Assembly (NCBI GenBank): GCA_018664265.1
Contig: JABJOR010000413.1
Span: 1 to 5,668, forward strand
Direction: 5' to 3'
DNA length: 5,668 bases
Source of the DNA: Rhodospirillales bacterium
Lineage (GTDB): Bacteria; Pseudomonadota; Alphaproteobacteria; Rhodospirillales; Casp-alpha2
Shown: positions 1 through 5,668 of the stretch, in pieces
Layout: each line of letters opens with the position of its first letter
Numbering within the stretch: position 1 is the first letter of the stretch
Made by a program: the position numbers and the translations under genes
Notes under the pieces: generated by a model
Told to the model about the DNA's origin: nothing
Seen by the model: the letters and a program-made list of their open reading frames with translations, nothing else
Databases searched by the model: none

Positions 1-372
1 GCCATGATCAAAAAACGTGTGTTTGATATCAGCGACGGTATCGCCAAAGCGCACAATGTCGAGATTACCGTAGATTACGAAGATGGATATCCGGTAATGG
101 TGAATGATCCTCATCACACAGAAATCGCCGCAAATGTTGCGAGTAGTGTGGTTGGCGCAGAAAACGTTGACAGGAATGCGGGTTTTATCATGGGTAGCGA
201 GGACTTTGCCTTCATGCTGGAAGAAAAACCCGGGGCATATCTGTTCATCGGTCAAGGGGATGATGACCATACGGCTCAATTGCATCACCCGGCGTATGAT
301 TTCAATGATGCCATCTTACCGACCGGGGCCAGTTACTGGGCAGCTATGGTTGAACAATCCCTGCCGAGGTAA
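1..372 (+). CDS. M20-family amidohydrolase/peptidase, C-terminal fragment
   Basis: This is the last 123 codons of a gene whose 5' end lies before the window; the frame is open from base 1, and the ATG at 4 is an internal Met, not a convincing start. Family members are usually about 380-400 residues, so about two thirds is missing. The visible part fits the end of the M20D group (hippurate hydrolase, IAA-amino acid hydrolase and similar N-acyl-amino-acid hydrolases). Supporting signs are a Pro-x-x-x-Asn-Asp stretch near 91-108, the Gly-Ser-Glu-Asp-Phe motif at about 193-207, a Pro-Gly-Ala-x-Leu-Phe-Ile-Gly strand at about 229-252, and the His-His-Pro-x-Tyr-Asp-Phe-Asn-Asp motif starting at 283, which in this family supplies a C-terminal His ligand to the dinuclear metal centre. 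By family knowledge it hydrolyses an amide bond of an N-acylated amino acid or small peptide in the cytoplasm. The substrate cannot be read from this fragment. Its stop lies 2 nt before the methyltransferase start, so the two are probably co-transcribed. Confidence 0.88.
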   Translation, partial: AMIKKRVFDISDGIAKAHNVEITVDYEDGYPVMVNDPHHTEIAANVASSVVGAENVDRNAGFIMGSEDFAFMLEEKPGAYLFIGQGDDDHTAQLHHPAYDFNDAILPTGASYWAAMVEQSLPR

Positions 373-374
373 CC

Positions 375-1169
375 ATGAGAACAAAAGATATAACATCCGC
401 AAATCGGGAAGCCTGGGAAGAGGCCGCACCAATACATCGTTCGCAAAACCAGGAAAGCCTTATCCAGAATTTTTCCACCGCCGGGCATTCCTGTCTTGAT
501 GATATTGAAACTACCCAACTTATGGCCCTCGATATTATGGGCAAGGATGTTGCCCAAATTTGCTGTAACAATGGGCAGGAATTGCTGTCTGTTAAAAATA
601 TGGGCGCGGGTCGCTGTGTTGGCTTTGATGGGGCGCAAGGCTTTGTTGATCAGGCACGGGAAATTGCAAAAGCAGGCAATATTGATTGCGAGTTCGTCTG
701 CACCGATATCTATGACATCGATCAGCAATACCACAATTCATTTGATGTGGTGACAATTACCATCGGCGTCCTTGGCTGGATGCCCGATCTGGAAAAATTC
801 TTTTCTGTTGTCTCAGCCCTGATCCGCCCCGGAGGTGCACTCTTCATTTATGAACAGCACCCCATCCTGGACATGATAGAGCCTGCAAAAGCCGACACCC
901 CTATCGTATGGGAGCTATCCTACTTCAATAAGGAACCTTATGTGGACACGAGCGGACTGGATTATTATGGCGGCGACACATACGAGTCCAAACCACTGTA
1001 CTCGTTCTCTCATACCATGTCCGAAGTTATCATGGCAGGCATAAACAATGGGCTGACTGTGGAACACTTTGAAGAGCGACCAGAGCACATTTCCATGACC
1101 TGGTGGAATGTGGAAAATCAGGCGTGCCAGTTGCCTATGAGCTATACATTAGTGATGAGAAAAGCATGA
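375..1169 (+). CDS. class I SAM-dependent methyltransferase, substrate unknown
   Basis: A 264-residue protein with a Rossmann-type methyltransferase layout. A short N-terminal helical part contains Asn10-Arg11-x-x-Trp14-x-x-x-Ala, often seen at the start of small-molecule methyltransferases. Motif I is Gln-Ile-Cys-Cys-Asn-Asn-Gly (61-67), where a Gly-rich loop is usual. The acidic residue after strand 2 is Asp85 in Val-Gly-Phe-Asp, expected to bind the ribose hydroxyls of SAM. Asp111 in Thr-Asp-Ile-Tyr fits the adenine-contacting position. A hydrophobic strand Phe-Asp-Val-Val-Thr-Ile-Thr and a post-motif Arg-Pro-Gly-Gly-Ala turn follow. The start is supported by GAGG at 366-369, five bases before the ATG and lying inside the end of the upstream amidohydrolase gene, which suggests translational coupling. 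No signal peptide or membrane segment is seen, so it is probably cytoplasmic. The fold assignment is firm; the methyl acceptor (metabolite or other) cannot be named from sequence. Confidence 0.85.
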   Translation: MRTKDITSANREAWEEAAPIHRSQNQESLIQNFSTAGHSCLDDIETTQLMALDIMGKDVAQICCNNGQELLSVKNMGAGRCVGFDGAQGFVDQAREIAKAGNIDCEFVCTDIYDIDQQYHNSFDVVTITIGVLGWMPDLEKFFSVVSALIRPGGALFIYEQHPILDMIEPAKADTPIVWELSYFNKEPYVDTSGLDYYGGDTYESKPLYSFSHTMSEVIMAGINNGLTVEHFEERPEHISMTWWNVENQACQLPMSYTLVMRKA

Positions 1170-1173
1170 AGAA

Positions 1174-3192
1174 TTAAGCAGCTTCCGTCGTTGCTCCTGC
1201 AATGCTGGCGATATCAACCATGATCGTGTTCAGGTCGAAATCCTTGGGAGTGTAAACCCGAGTTACGCCAGACTTCAGCAAGGCTTTTGCATCTTCATCA
1301 GGGATAATGCCGCCAACCACAACGGGGACATCATCAATTCCCTTAACTTTCATTCGGTCCAAGACATCCGAGACCAATGAAATATGTGATCCTGACAGAA
1401 TAGACAGTCCAATGACGTGAACGTTTTCCTGCAATGCGGCATCAACAATTTCAGCCGGTGTCAGACGAATACCTTCATAGACAACCTCAATCCCTGCATC
1501 GCGGGCACGCACGGCAATTTGTTCTGCGCCATTGGAATGCCCATCAAGACCGGGTTTGCCGACCAGCATTTTCAAACGACGGCCAAGTTTCTTTGATGCA
1601 ACCTCAACACCATTTCGGGCATCTTCCACCGCACTTGCATTGCTGACTGTGCCACCAGAAATTCCAGTTGGCGCACGATACTCGCCATAAACTTCTCGTA
1701 AAGTTTGGCCCCATTCACCCGTGGTAACGCCCGCATGGGCACAGGCAATGGATGATTCCATAACATTGCGCTCCTCGGCGGCGGCAGAACGAAGCTCGCC
1801 TAGCGCCTTGTCTACAGCGCTCTGATCCCGCGCATCTCGCCATGCGTTTAATCGCTCTATTTGTTCAGCTTCGGCTTTGGGGTCAACGGTCATGATAGAT
1901 CCGTCGCCTGTTGTCAGGGGGCTATCCTCGGTTTCAATAAATTTATTCAGACCAACCACAACCTGTTCGCCACTTTCTATATCGGCAATACGAAGCGCAT
2001 TGGATTCAACAAGTTGGCGTTTCATATAACTTTGTTCAACGGCTGTAATGGCGCCACCAAGATCATCAATGCGAGCGAGTTCTTCAAGAGCCTGTGCTTT
2101 TAGCTCGGCAACCTTGCCATCAATAACTGTGGAGCCATTGAAGATATCTGCGTATTCCAGCAAATCCGTTTCATAGGCAACGATCTGTTGCAGGCGTAGC
2201 GACCACTGTTGATCCCAAGGGCGTGGCAGGCCAAGAGCTTCATTCCATGCTGGGAGCTGCACGGCGCGAGCGCGGGCATCTTTAGACAACACCACCGCAA
2301 GCATTTCCAACAACACACGGTAGACATTATTTTCAGGCTGAGGCTCAGTTAAGCCAAGCGAGTTCACTTGCACGCCATAACGAAAGCGACGCAACTTAGG
2401 GTCTTCCACACCGTAACGCTCGGCGGTGATCTCATCCCATAATTCTGTAAAGGCGCGCATCTTGCACATTTCGGTAATGAAGCGAATACCCGCGTTCACA
2501 AAGAAACTGATCCGACCAACAACAATTGGAAAATCTGCTTCCGGCACCTGTCCTGAATTTTTTACGGCATCAAGAACGGCTGTCGCAGTTGCCAGCGCAA
2601 AGGCCAGCTCCTGCATTGGCGTCGCCCCGGCTTCCTGCAAGTGATAGGAGCACACGTTGATCGGATTCCATTTCGGCACTTCTGTATAGGTAAAGGCGAC
2701 CGTATCAGCGATCAATTTCAAGCTTGGCCCGGGAGGGAAGATATATGTTCCGCGGCTGAGGTATTCCTTGATGATATCGTTCTGGACCGTCCCGGTTAGC
2801 TCCGCACGGGCGACGCCCTGCTTCTCTGCAGCTGCAATATAAAGCGACATCAACCATGCAGCTGGCGCATTAATCGTCATCGACGTGTTCATCTCGCCAA
2901 GCGGGATGCCATCAAACAGAGTCTGCATATCCCCTAAATGGCCAACCGGAACACCGACCTTGCCAACTTCACCACGAGCCAATGGATGGTCCGAATCATA
3001 ACCCGTTTGGGTTGGCAAATCGAAGGCTACAGATAACCCCGTCTGGCCTTTAGACAGATTTTTACGATATAATGCATTTGATTCCTGGGCAGAAGAGTGA
3101 CCGGAATAGGTGCGAATCAACCATGGACGGTCTTTTTTCGCATTACGCTGCGATGCACTATTTTTTCCCGCATCTGCGAATTTATCAGCCAT
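1174..3192 (-). CDS. ecm: ethylmalonyl-CoA mutase, coenzyme B12-dependent
   Basis: A 672-residue enzyme of the methylmalonyl-CoA mutase superfamily, matching the MeaA/Ecm group, which converts (2R)-ethylmalonyl-CoA to (2S)-methylsuccinyl-CoA. Residues about 20-500 form the substrate-binding TIM barrel. Tyr29 (in Ile-Arg-Thr-Tyr-Ser-Gly), Arg147 (in Ser-Arg-Gly-Thr-Tyr-Ile-Phe-Pro-Pro) and Tyr183-His184 (in Ser-Tyr-His-Leu-Gln-Glu-Ala-Gly) fall at a constant offset of 60 from catalytic Tyr89, Arg207 and Tyr243-His244 of the Propionibacterium mutase. Residues about 538-672 form the B12-binding domain, with Asp550-x-His552-x-x-Gly555 (His552 is the lower cobalt ligand), Ser597-Ile-Leu and Gly627-Gly628. 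Mutase and B12 domains sit in one chain, and the length suits Ecm. The Ecm call over methylmalonyl-CoA mutase rests on the MeaA-like sequence and on ccr next door. The ATG at 3192 is chosen over the GTG at 3198 because of ribosome-site spacing. It is transcribed divergently from ccr. Confidence 0.95.
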   Translation of the reverse strand: MADKFADAGKNSASQRNAKKDRPWLIRTYSGHSSAQESNALYRKNLSKGQTGLSVAFDLPTQTGYDSDHPLARGEVGKVGVPVGHLGDMQTLFDGIPLGEMNTSMTINAPAAWLMSLYIAAAEKQGVARAELTGTVQNDIIKEYLSRGTYIFPPGPSLKLIADTVAFTYTEVPKWNPINVCSYHLQEAGATPMQELAFALATATAVLDAVKNSGQVPEADFPIVVGRISFFVNAGIRFITEMCKMRAFTELWDEITAERYGVEDPKLRRFRYGVQVNSLGLTEPQPENNVYRVLLEMLAVVLSKDARARAVQLPAWNEALGLPRPWDQQWSLRLQQIVAYETDLLEYADIFNGSTVIDGKVAELKAQALEELARIDDLGGAITAVEQSYMKRQLVESNALRIADIESGEQVVVGLNKFIETEDSPLTTGDGSIMTVDPKAEAEQIERLNAWRDARDQSAVDKALGELRSAAAEERNVMESSIACAHAGVTTGEWGQTLREVYGEYRAPTGISGGTVSNASAVEDARNGVEVASKKLGRRLKMLVGKPGLDGHSNGAEQIAVRARDAGIEVVYEGIRLTPAEIVDAALQENVHVIGLSILSGSHISLVSDVLDRMKVKGIDDVPVVVGGIIPDEDAKALLKSGVTRVYTPKDFDLNTIMVDIASIAGATTEAA

Positions 3193-3376
3193 TTTCACTC
3201 TCCAGAATATTTTTATTCGTTCAGTTGTTACCTAAAAACACTTGCAAACGCAACAAAATTGCCATCGCATATCAATTAATCAAACAATATATCATTTTTG
3301 TGCATTGCGAAAAGACTTAATGATGTATAAAACCAAATTAGGACGTTTTCTGCTATGATTTTTTTGGAGACACACA
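3193..3376. promoter_or_regulatory. divergent ecm/ccr promoter and control region
   Basis: An AT-rich 184-bp region between two divergent starts must hold the promoters of both genes. For ccr the best sigma70-like match is TTGCGA (3305-3310) with TATAAA (3326-3331), spaced by a short 15 bases. An extended -10, TGCTATGAT (3351-3359), is an alternative that would give a very short leader. For ecm, on the minus strand, TTTTCG (3313-3308) and TATATT (3291-3286) are 16 bases apart but match weakly. Possible operator sequences are CTTGCAAA (3241-3248), a 7/8 match to the palindrome TTTGCAAA; ATTGCGAA (3304-3311), a 6/8 match overlapping the candidate ccr -35; and a direct repeat ATATCA at 3269-3274 and 3289-3294. 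The ccr ribosome site is GGAG at 3366-3369, 7 bases before its ATG. That a control region is here is nearly certain; the individual boxes are guesses by eye. Confidence 0.6.
3200..3203 (-). promoter_or_regulatory. ribosome binding site deciding the ecm start
   Basis: On the minus strand GGAG (3203 to 3200) lies 7 bases before the ATG at 3192, a normal spacing. The in-frame GTG at 3198-3196 overlaps the extended GGAGAG and would leave almost no spacer, so the longer 674-residue reading is unlikely. Confidence 0.75.
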
Positions 3377-4657
3377 ATGAGTGACACAGCCGAGGTCGTA
3401 AACCTGTTCCCCGGACAGGAAAAAAAGGATCTTTATGAATTGGGCGAAATTCCGCCTCTGGGTCATGTACCAAAGCAAATGTATGCCTGGGCGATCCGTC
3501 GCGAGCGCCACGGCAATCCGAATACAGCCATGCTGGAGGAAGTCGTAGATACGCCTACGCTCGACAGCCATGAAGTTTTGATCATGGTGATGGCCGCCGG
3601 TGTTAACTACAATGGTGTGTGGGCCGCCCTTGGCGAGCCAATCTCTCCATTTGATTATCACAAGGCCGAATACCACATTGCCGGGTCCGATGCTTCAGGC
3701 ATCGTCTGGGCTGTGGGCTCAAAAGTTACCCGTTTTAAAGTCGGCGATGAAGTTGTGGTTCATTGTAATCAGGACGATGGTGATGACGAAGAATGCAACG
3801 GTGGCGATCCAATGTTCTCCACCAGCCAGCGTATCTGGGGCTATGAAACCCCCGACGGCTCTTTTGCCCAGTTCTGCAATGTTCAGGCTCAGCAATGTAT
3901 GCTTCGCCCAAAGCATTTGACTTGGGAAGAAAGCGCTTGTTACGTGCTTACCCTTGCTACAGCCTATCGCATGCTGTTTGGCCATCGCCCTCACATCCTG
4001 CGTCCAGGTCACAACGTACTGGTATGGGGCGCTTCCGGTGGTCTCGGATCCTTCGCAATTCAACTTTGTGCCACCGCTGGTGCAAACGCTATCGGCGTCA
4101 TTTCCGACGAATCCAAACGGGAATTTGTCATGTCACTGGGTGCCAAGGGCGTAATAAATCGCAATGACTTCGATTGCTGGGGCCAGTTACCAGAGGTCAA
4201 CGGCGAAGGTTTTGGTGACTACATGAAAGCAACTCGTCAGTTCGGCAAGGCTATCTGGGACATCACTGGCAAGGGCAACGACGTGGACTTCGTGTTCGAA
4301 CACCCGGGAGAAGCCACCTTCCCCGTCAGCTGTAACGTGGTTAAACGTGGCGGCATGGTTGTTTTTTGCGCTGGCACGACAGGGTTCAACCTGACCATGG
4401 ATGCACGCTTTGTCTGGATGCGTCAAAAGCGTATTCAGGGCAGTCACTTTGCGAACCTGAAGCAGGCTTCACAGGCTAATCAGCTGATGATCGAACGTCG
4501 TATTGATCCATGCATGTCTGAAGTGTTCTCCTGGGATGATATTCCGGAAGCTCACATGAAGATGCTGGCGAACAAACATAAGCCTGGAAACATGGCAGTA
4601 TTGGTACAGGCTAAATTACCTGGTCGTCGTACCATTGAAGACTGCATCGAAGGTTAA
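3377..4657 (+). CDS. ccr: crotonyl-CoA carboxylase/reductase
   Basis: A 426-residue cytoplasmic enzyme of the zinc-free medium-chain dehydrogenase/reductase superfamily, of usual length for Ccr. It catalyses crotonyl-CoA + CO2 + NADPH to (2S)-ethylmalonyl-CoA, the key step of the ethylmalonyl-CoA pathway. The N-terminal catalytic part carries Gly75-Val-Asn77-Tyr-Asn79-Gly-Val-Trp; one of these Asn residues should match the CO2-contacting Asn81 of the Kitasatospora enzyme. An acidic loop (133-144) and Gly155-Tyr156-Glu157-Thr follow; Tyr156-Glu157 probably align with the CO2-site Phe170-Glu171, judged from memory. The Rossmann cofactor domain has Trp217-Gly-Ala-Ser-Gly-Gly-Leu-Gly-Ser225. Residues 307-312 are Phe-Glu-His-Pro-Gly-Glu, and His357 in Gln-Gly-Ser-His-Phe probably matches CO2-site His365. 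The start has a good GGAG at 3366. It is divergent from ecm and followed by a terminator, so it may be transcribed largely alone. A non-carboxylating paralogue is unlikely given ecm and mcd beside it. Confidence 0.96.
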   Translation: MSDTAEVVNLFPGQEKKDLYELGEIPPLGHVPKQMYAWAIRRERHGNPNTAMLEEVVDTPTLDSHEVLIMVMAAGVNYNGVWAALGEPISPFDYHKAEYHIAGSDASGIVWAVGSKVTRFKVGDEVVVHCNQDDGDDEECNGGDPMFSTSQRIWGYETPDGSFAQFCNVQAQQCMLRPKHLTWEESACYVLTLATAYRMLFGHRPHILRPGHNVLVWGASGGLGSFAIQLCATAGANAIGVISDESKREFVMSLGAKGVINRNDFDCWGQLPEVNGEGFGDYMKATRQFGKAIWDITGKGNDVDFVFEHPGEATFPVSCNVVKRGGMVVFCAGTTGFNLTMDARFVWMRQKRIQGSHFANLKQASQANQLMIERRIDPCMSEVFSWDDIPEAHMKMLANKHKPGNMAVLVQAKLPGRRTIEDCIEG

Positions 4658-4676
4658 ATTCGCCATACACGATTAC

Positions 4677-4720
4677 AGAGCGGTGGCATAAAAACATAAT
4701 GTTACCGCTCTTTTTCTTTT
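4677..4720 (+). terminator. intrinsic terminator after ccr
   Basis: The left arm 4677-4689 pairs with the right arm 4699-4711. The base of the stem is perfect (AGAGCGGT against ACCGCTCT), then come two G-U pairs and CAT against ATG, closing a 9-base A-rich loop. The stem is followed by TTTTTCTTTT (4711-4720). It starts 19 bases after the ccr stop. There is no A-tract on the left side, so it should act on plus-strand transcription only. Confidence 0.88.
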
Positions 4721-4758
4721 AAATTATTTGAATACTTACCGTTTTATGAGGCCCGTTC

Positions 4759-5668
4759 ATGAGCACGCAAACAGATACCGTCATCCTTGATAACCTGCTG
4801 AACCTGTGCGGTGAAGCGGTTAATTCAGCAGAGACACTGCTTTCACATGCCCGCGAACATGTTAGCGAGCGCGTTGTATCAGATGGCCGTGTTAATGCGG
4901 ATGCTCTGGAAGCTGAACAGTTTGCAGCCCATGGGTATGCCTGGATGGCAACTTATGTAGAGACCCTGCGACAATTGCATGGCTGGGCCGAAAGACTGGA
5001 TGCAAGTGGTAGTCTGGGTGACACGGAAAAGCTGATCCTTCAAATTGGCTTTGGCGAATATTGCAGCCAGCTCTACGGCGGCATTCCACTTTCCCAGGTT
5101 GAGATCGTCCGGCCACGCGACATGGGCATTACCCCAGGTGAAGTTCATGCCTTCTTTAAAGACGGCGTAAAAATGTTGGTAAATGAAGGGAATACGTCTG
5201 CTGCTCATATGGCTTTGGCGAAAGAAATTGAAGAAGCCAATGACACTGGCAACTATGGCGCACTTAACCTTGAAGATGAAATGCTCGATATGATCCGGGA
5301 CCAGTTCCGCCGCTTTACTGTGGAGCAGGTCGAACCCCACTGTCATGAATGGCACATGAAAGACGTATTGATCCCTATTGAGGTCGTCAATCAGATGGCA
5401 GAACTGGGCGTGTTTGGTCTAACAATTCCTGAAGAATGGGGTGGCCTGGGTCTAAGCAAGACAGCTATGTGTGTTGTCACGGAAGAGTTATCTCGTGGCT
5501 ACATTGGTGTAGGCTCACTCGGAACGCGCTCTGAGATTGCAGCCGAATTAATTCGTCTTGGCGGCACAGACGCCCAGAAAGAAAAATATCTGCCAAAAAT
5601 TGCAACCGGAGAAATTCTTCCAACAGCCGTATTTACAGAACCCAACACAGGTTCCGATTTGGGCTCGC
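4759..5668 (+). CDS. mcd: (2S)-methylsuccinyl-CoA dehydrogenase, N-terminal part
   Basis: An open frame of 303 codons that runs off the window; Mcd is usually about 550 residues, so the C-terminal ~45% is missing. It is a flavin-dependent acyl-CoA dehydrogenase that oxidises (2S)-methylsuccinyl-CoA, the Ecm product, to mesaconyl-C1-CoA, passing electrons to electron-transfer flavoprotein. Residues 1 to about 160 are an extra helical N-terminal region, characteristic of Mcd and absent from short acyl-CoA dehydrogenases; it includes Phe98-Gly-Glu-Tyr-x-x-Gln-Leu. The standard dehydrogenase N-terminal domain starts near 172 and contains Pro224-Glu-Glu-Trp-Gly-Gly-Leu-Gly (224-231). The FAD/substrate signature Phe292-Thr-Glu-Pro-Asn-Thr-Gly-Ser-Asp-Leu (292-301) is at the window edge. 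The catalytic Glu would lie beyond the window. The start is set by GAGG (4748-4751), 7 bases before the ATG; the earlier ATG at 4746 is out of frame. It follows ccr in the same direction, across the terminator at 4677-4720. Confidence 0.92.
   Translation, partial: MSTQTDTVILDNLLNLCGEAVNSAETLLSHAREHVSERVVSDGRVNADALEAEQFAAHGYAWMATYVETLRQLHGWAERLDASGSLGDTEKLILQIGFGEYCSQLYGGIPLSQVEIVRPRDMGITPGEVHAFFKDGVKMLVNEGNTSAAHMALAKEIEEANDTGNYGALNLEDEMLDMIRDQFRRFTVEQVEPHCHEWHMKDVLIPIEVVNQMAELGVFGLTIPEEWGGLGLSKTAMCVVTEELSRGYIGVGSLGTRSEIAAELIRLGGTDAQKEKYLPKIATGEILPTAVFTEPNTGSDLGS

Noticed and set aside
3196..3198. GTG as an alternative ecm start two codons upstream
   Set aside because: The GGAG ribosome site would be only a base or two away, while the ATG at 3192 has a normal 7-base spacer.
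3072..3320. A plus-strand open frame crossing the ecm 5' end into the intergenic region
   Set aside because: It starts inside ecm on the opposite strand and ends in the AT-rich control region; the translation is low in complexity of motif and looks like a shadow.
3773..3808. Acidic stretch in Ccr (residues 133-144), possible insertion
   Set aside because: As far as I recall, alphaproteobacterial Ccr proteins share this Asp/Glu-rich loop, so it is a family trait and not a novelty.
3719..4063. A 114-codon open frame on the minus strand inside ccr
   Set aside because: Fully antisense to a well-recognised gene, with no domain or start signal of its own.
4879..5355. A 158-codon open frame on the minus strand
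   Set aside because: It lies wholly antisense to mcd, whose protein reads clearly as an acyl-CoA dehydrogenase; the antisense protein shows no recognisable domain and no good ribosome site.
1..5668. Mobile elements, CRISPR arrays, tRNA or rRNA genes
   Set aside because: I looked for terminal inverted repeats, spaced direct repeats and cloverleaf-like or conserved rRNA strings and saw none that stood out.

Overview
The window appears to come from an alphaproteobacterium with a roughly balanced base composition (about half G+C by eye). It carries most of the committed part of the ethylmalonyl-CoA pathway, the route that assimilates acetyl-CoA in bacteria without isocitrate lyase. The proteins read as the primary-metabolism (alphaproteobacterial) versions of the enzymes. 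The taxonomic call is inference from protein flavour and gene arrangement; no marker gene is present.

Layout. Positions 1-372 hold the C-terminal end of an M20-family amidohydrolase/peptidase. After 2 nt comes a class I SAM-dependent methyltransferase (375-1169), so the two form a tight plus-strand pair. This pair meets ecm (ethylmalonyl-CoA mutase, minus strand, 1174-3192) tail to tail with only 4 nt between the stop codons. A 184-bp AT-rich intergenic region (3193-3376) separates ecm from the divergent ccr (crotonyl-CoA carboxylase/reductase, 3377-4657). A strong intrinsic terminator (4677-4720) follows ccr. Then mcd (methylsuccinyl-CoA dehydrogenase) begins at 4759 and runs off the window edge.

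How the genes work together. Ccr reductively carboxylates crotonyl-CoA to (2S)-ethylmalonyl-CoA. An epimerase, not in this window, gives the (2R) form. Ecm rearranges this to (2S)-methylsuccinyl-CoA using coenzyme B12, and Mcd oxidises it to mesaconyl-C1-CoA. Later steps (mesaconyl-CoA hydratase, beta-methylmalyl-CoA lyase) would lie elsewhere. The amidohydrolase and methyltransferase have no evident link to this pathway.

I found no mobile element, CRISPR array, tRNA or rRNA. The window is mostly ordinary core metabolism and I do not see a previously undescribed system. The points most worth a second look are the divergent ecm/ccr control region with TTGCAAA-like sites, the terminator standing between ccr and mcd, and the methyltransferase with an unusual SAM-binding loop.
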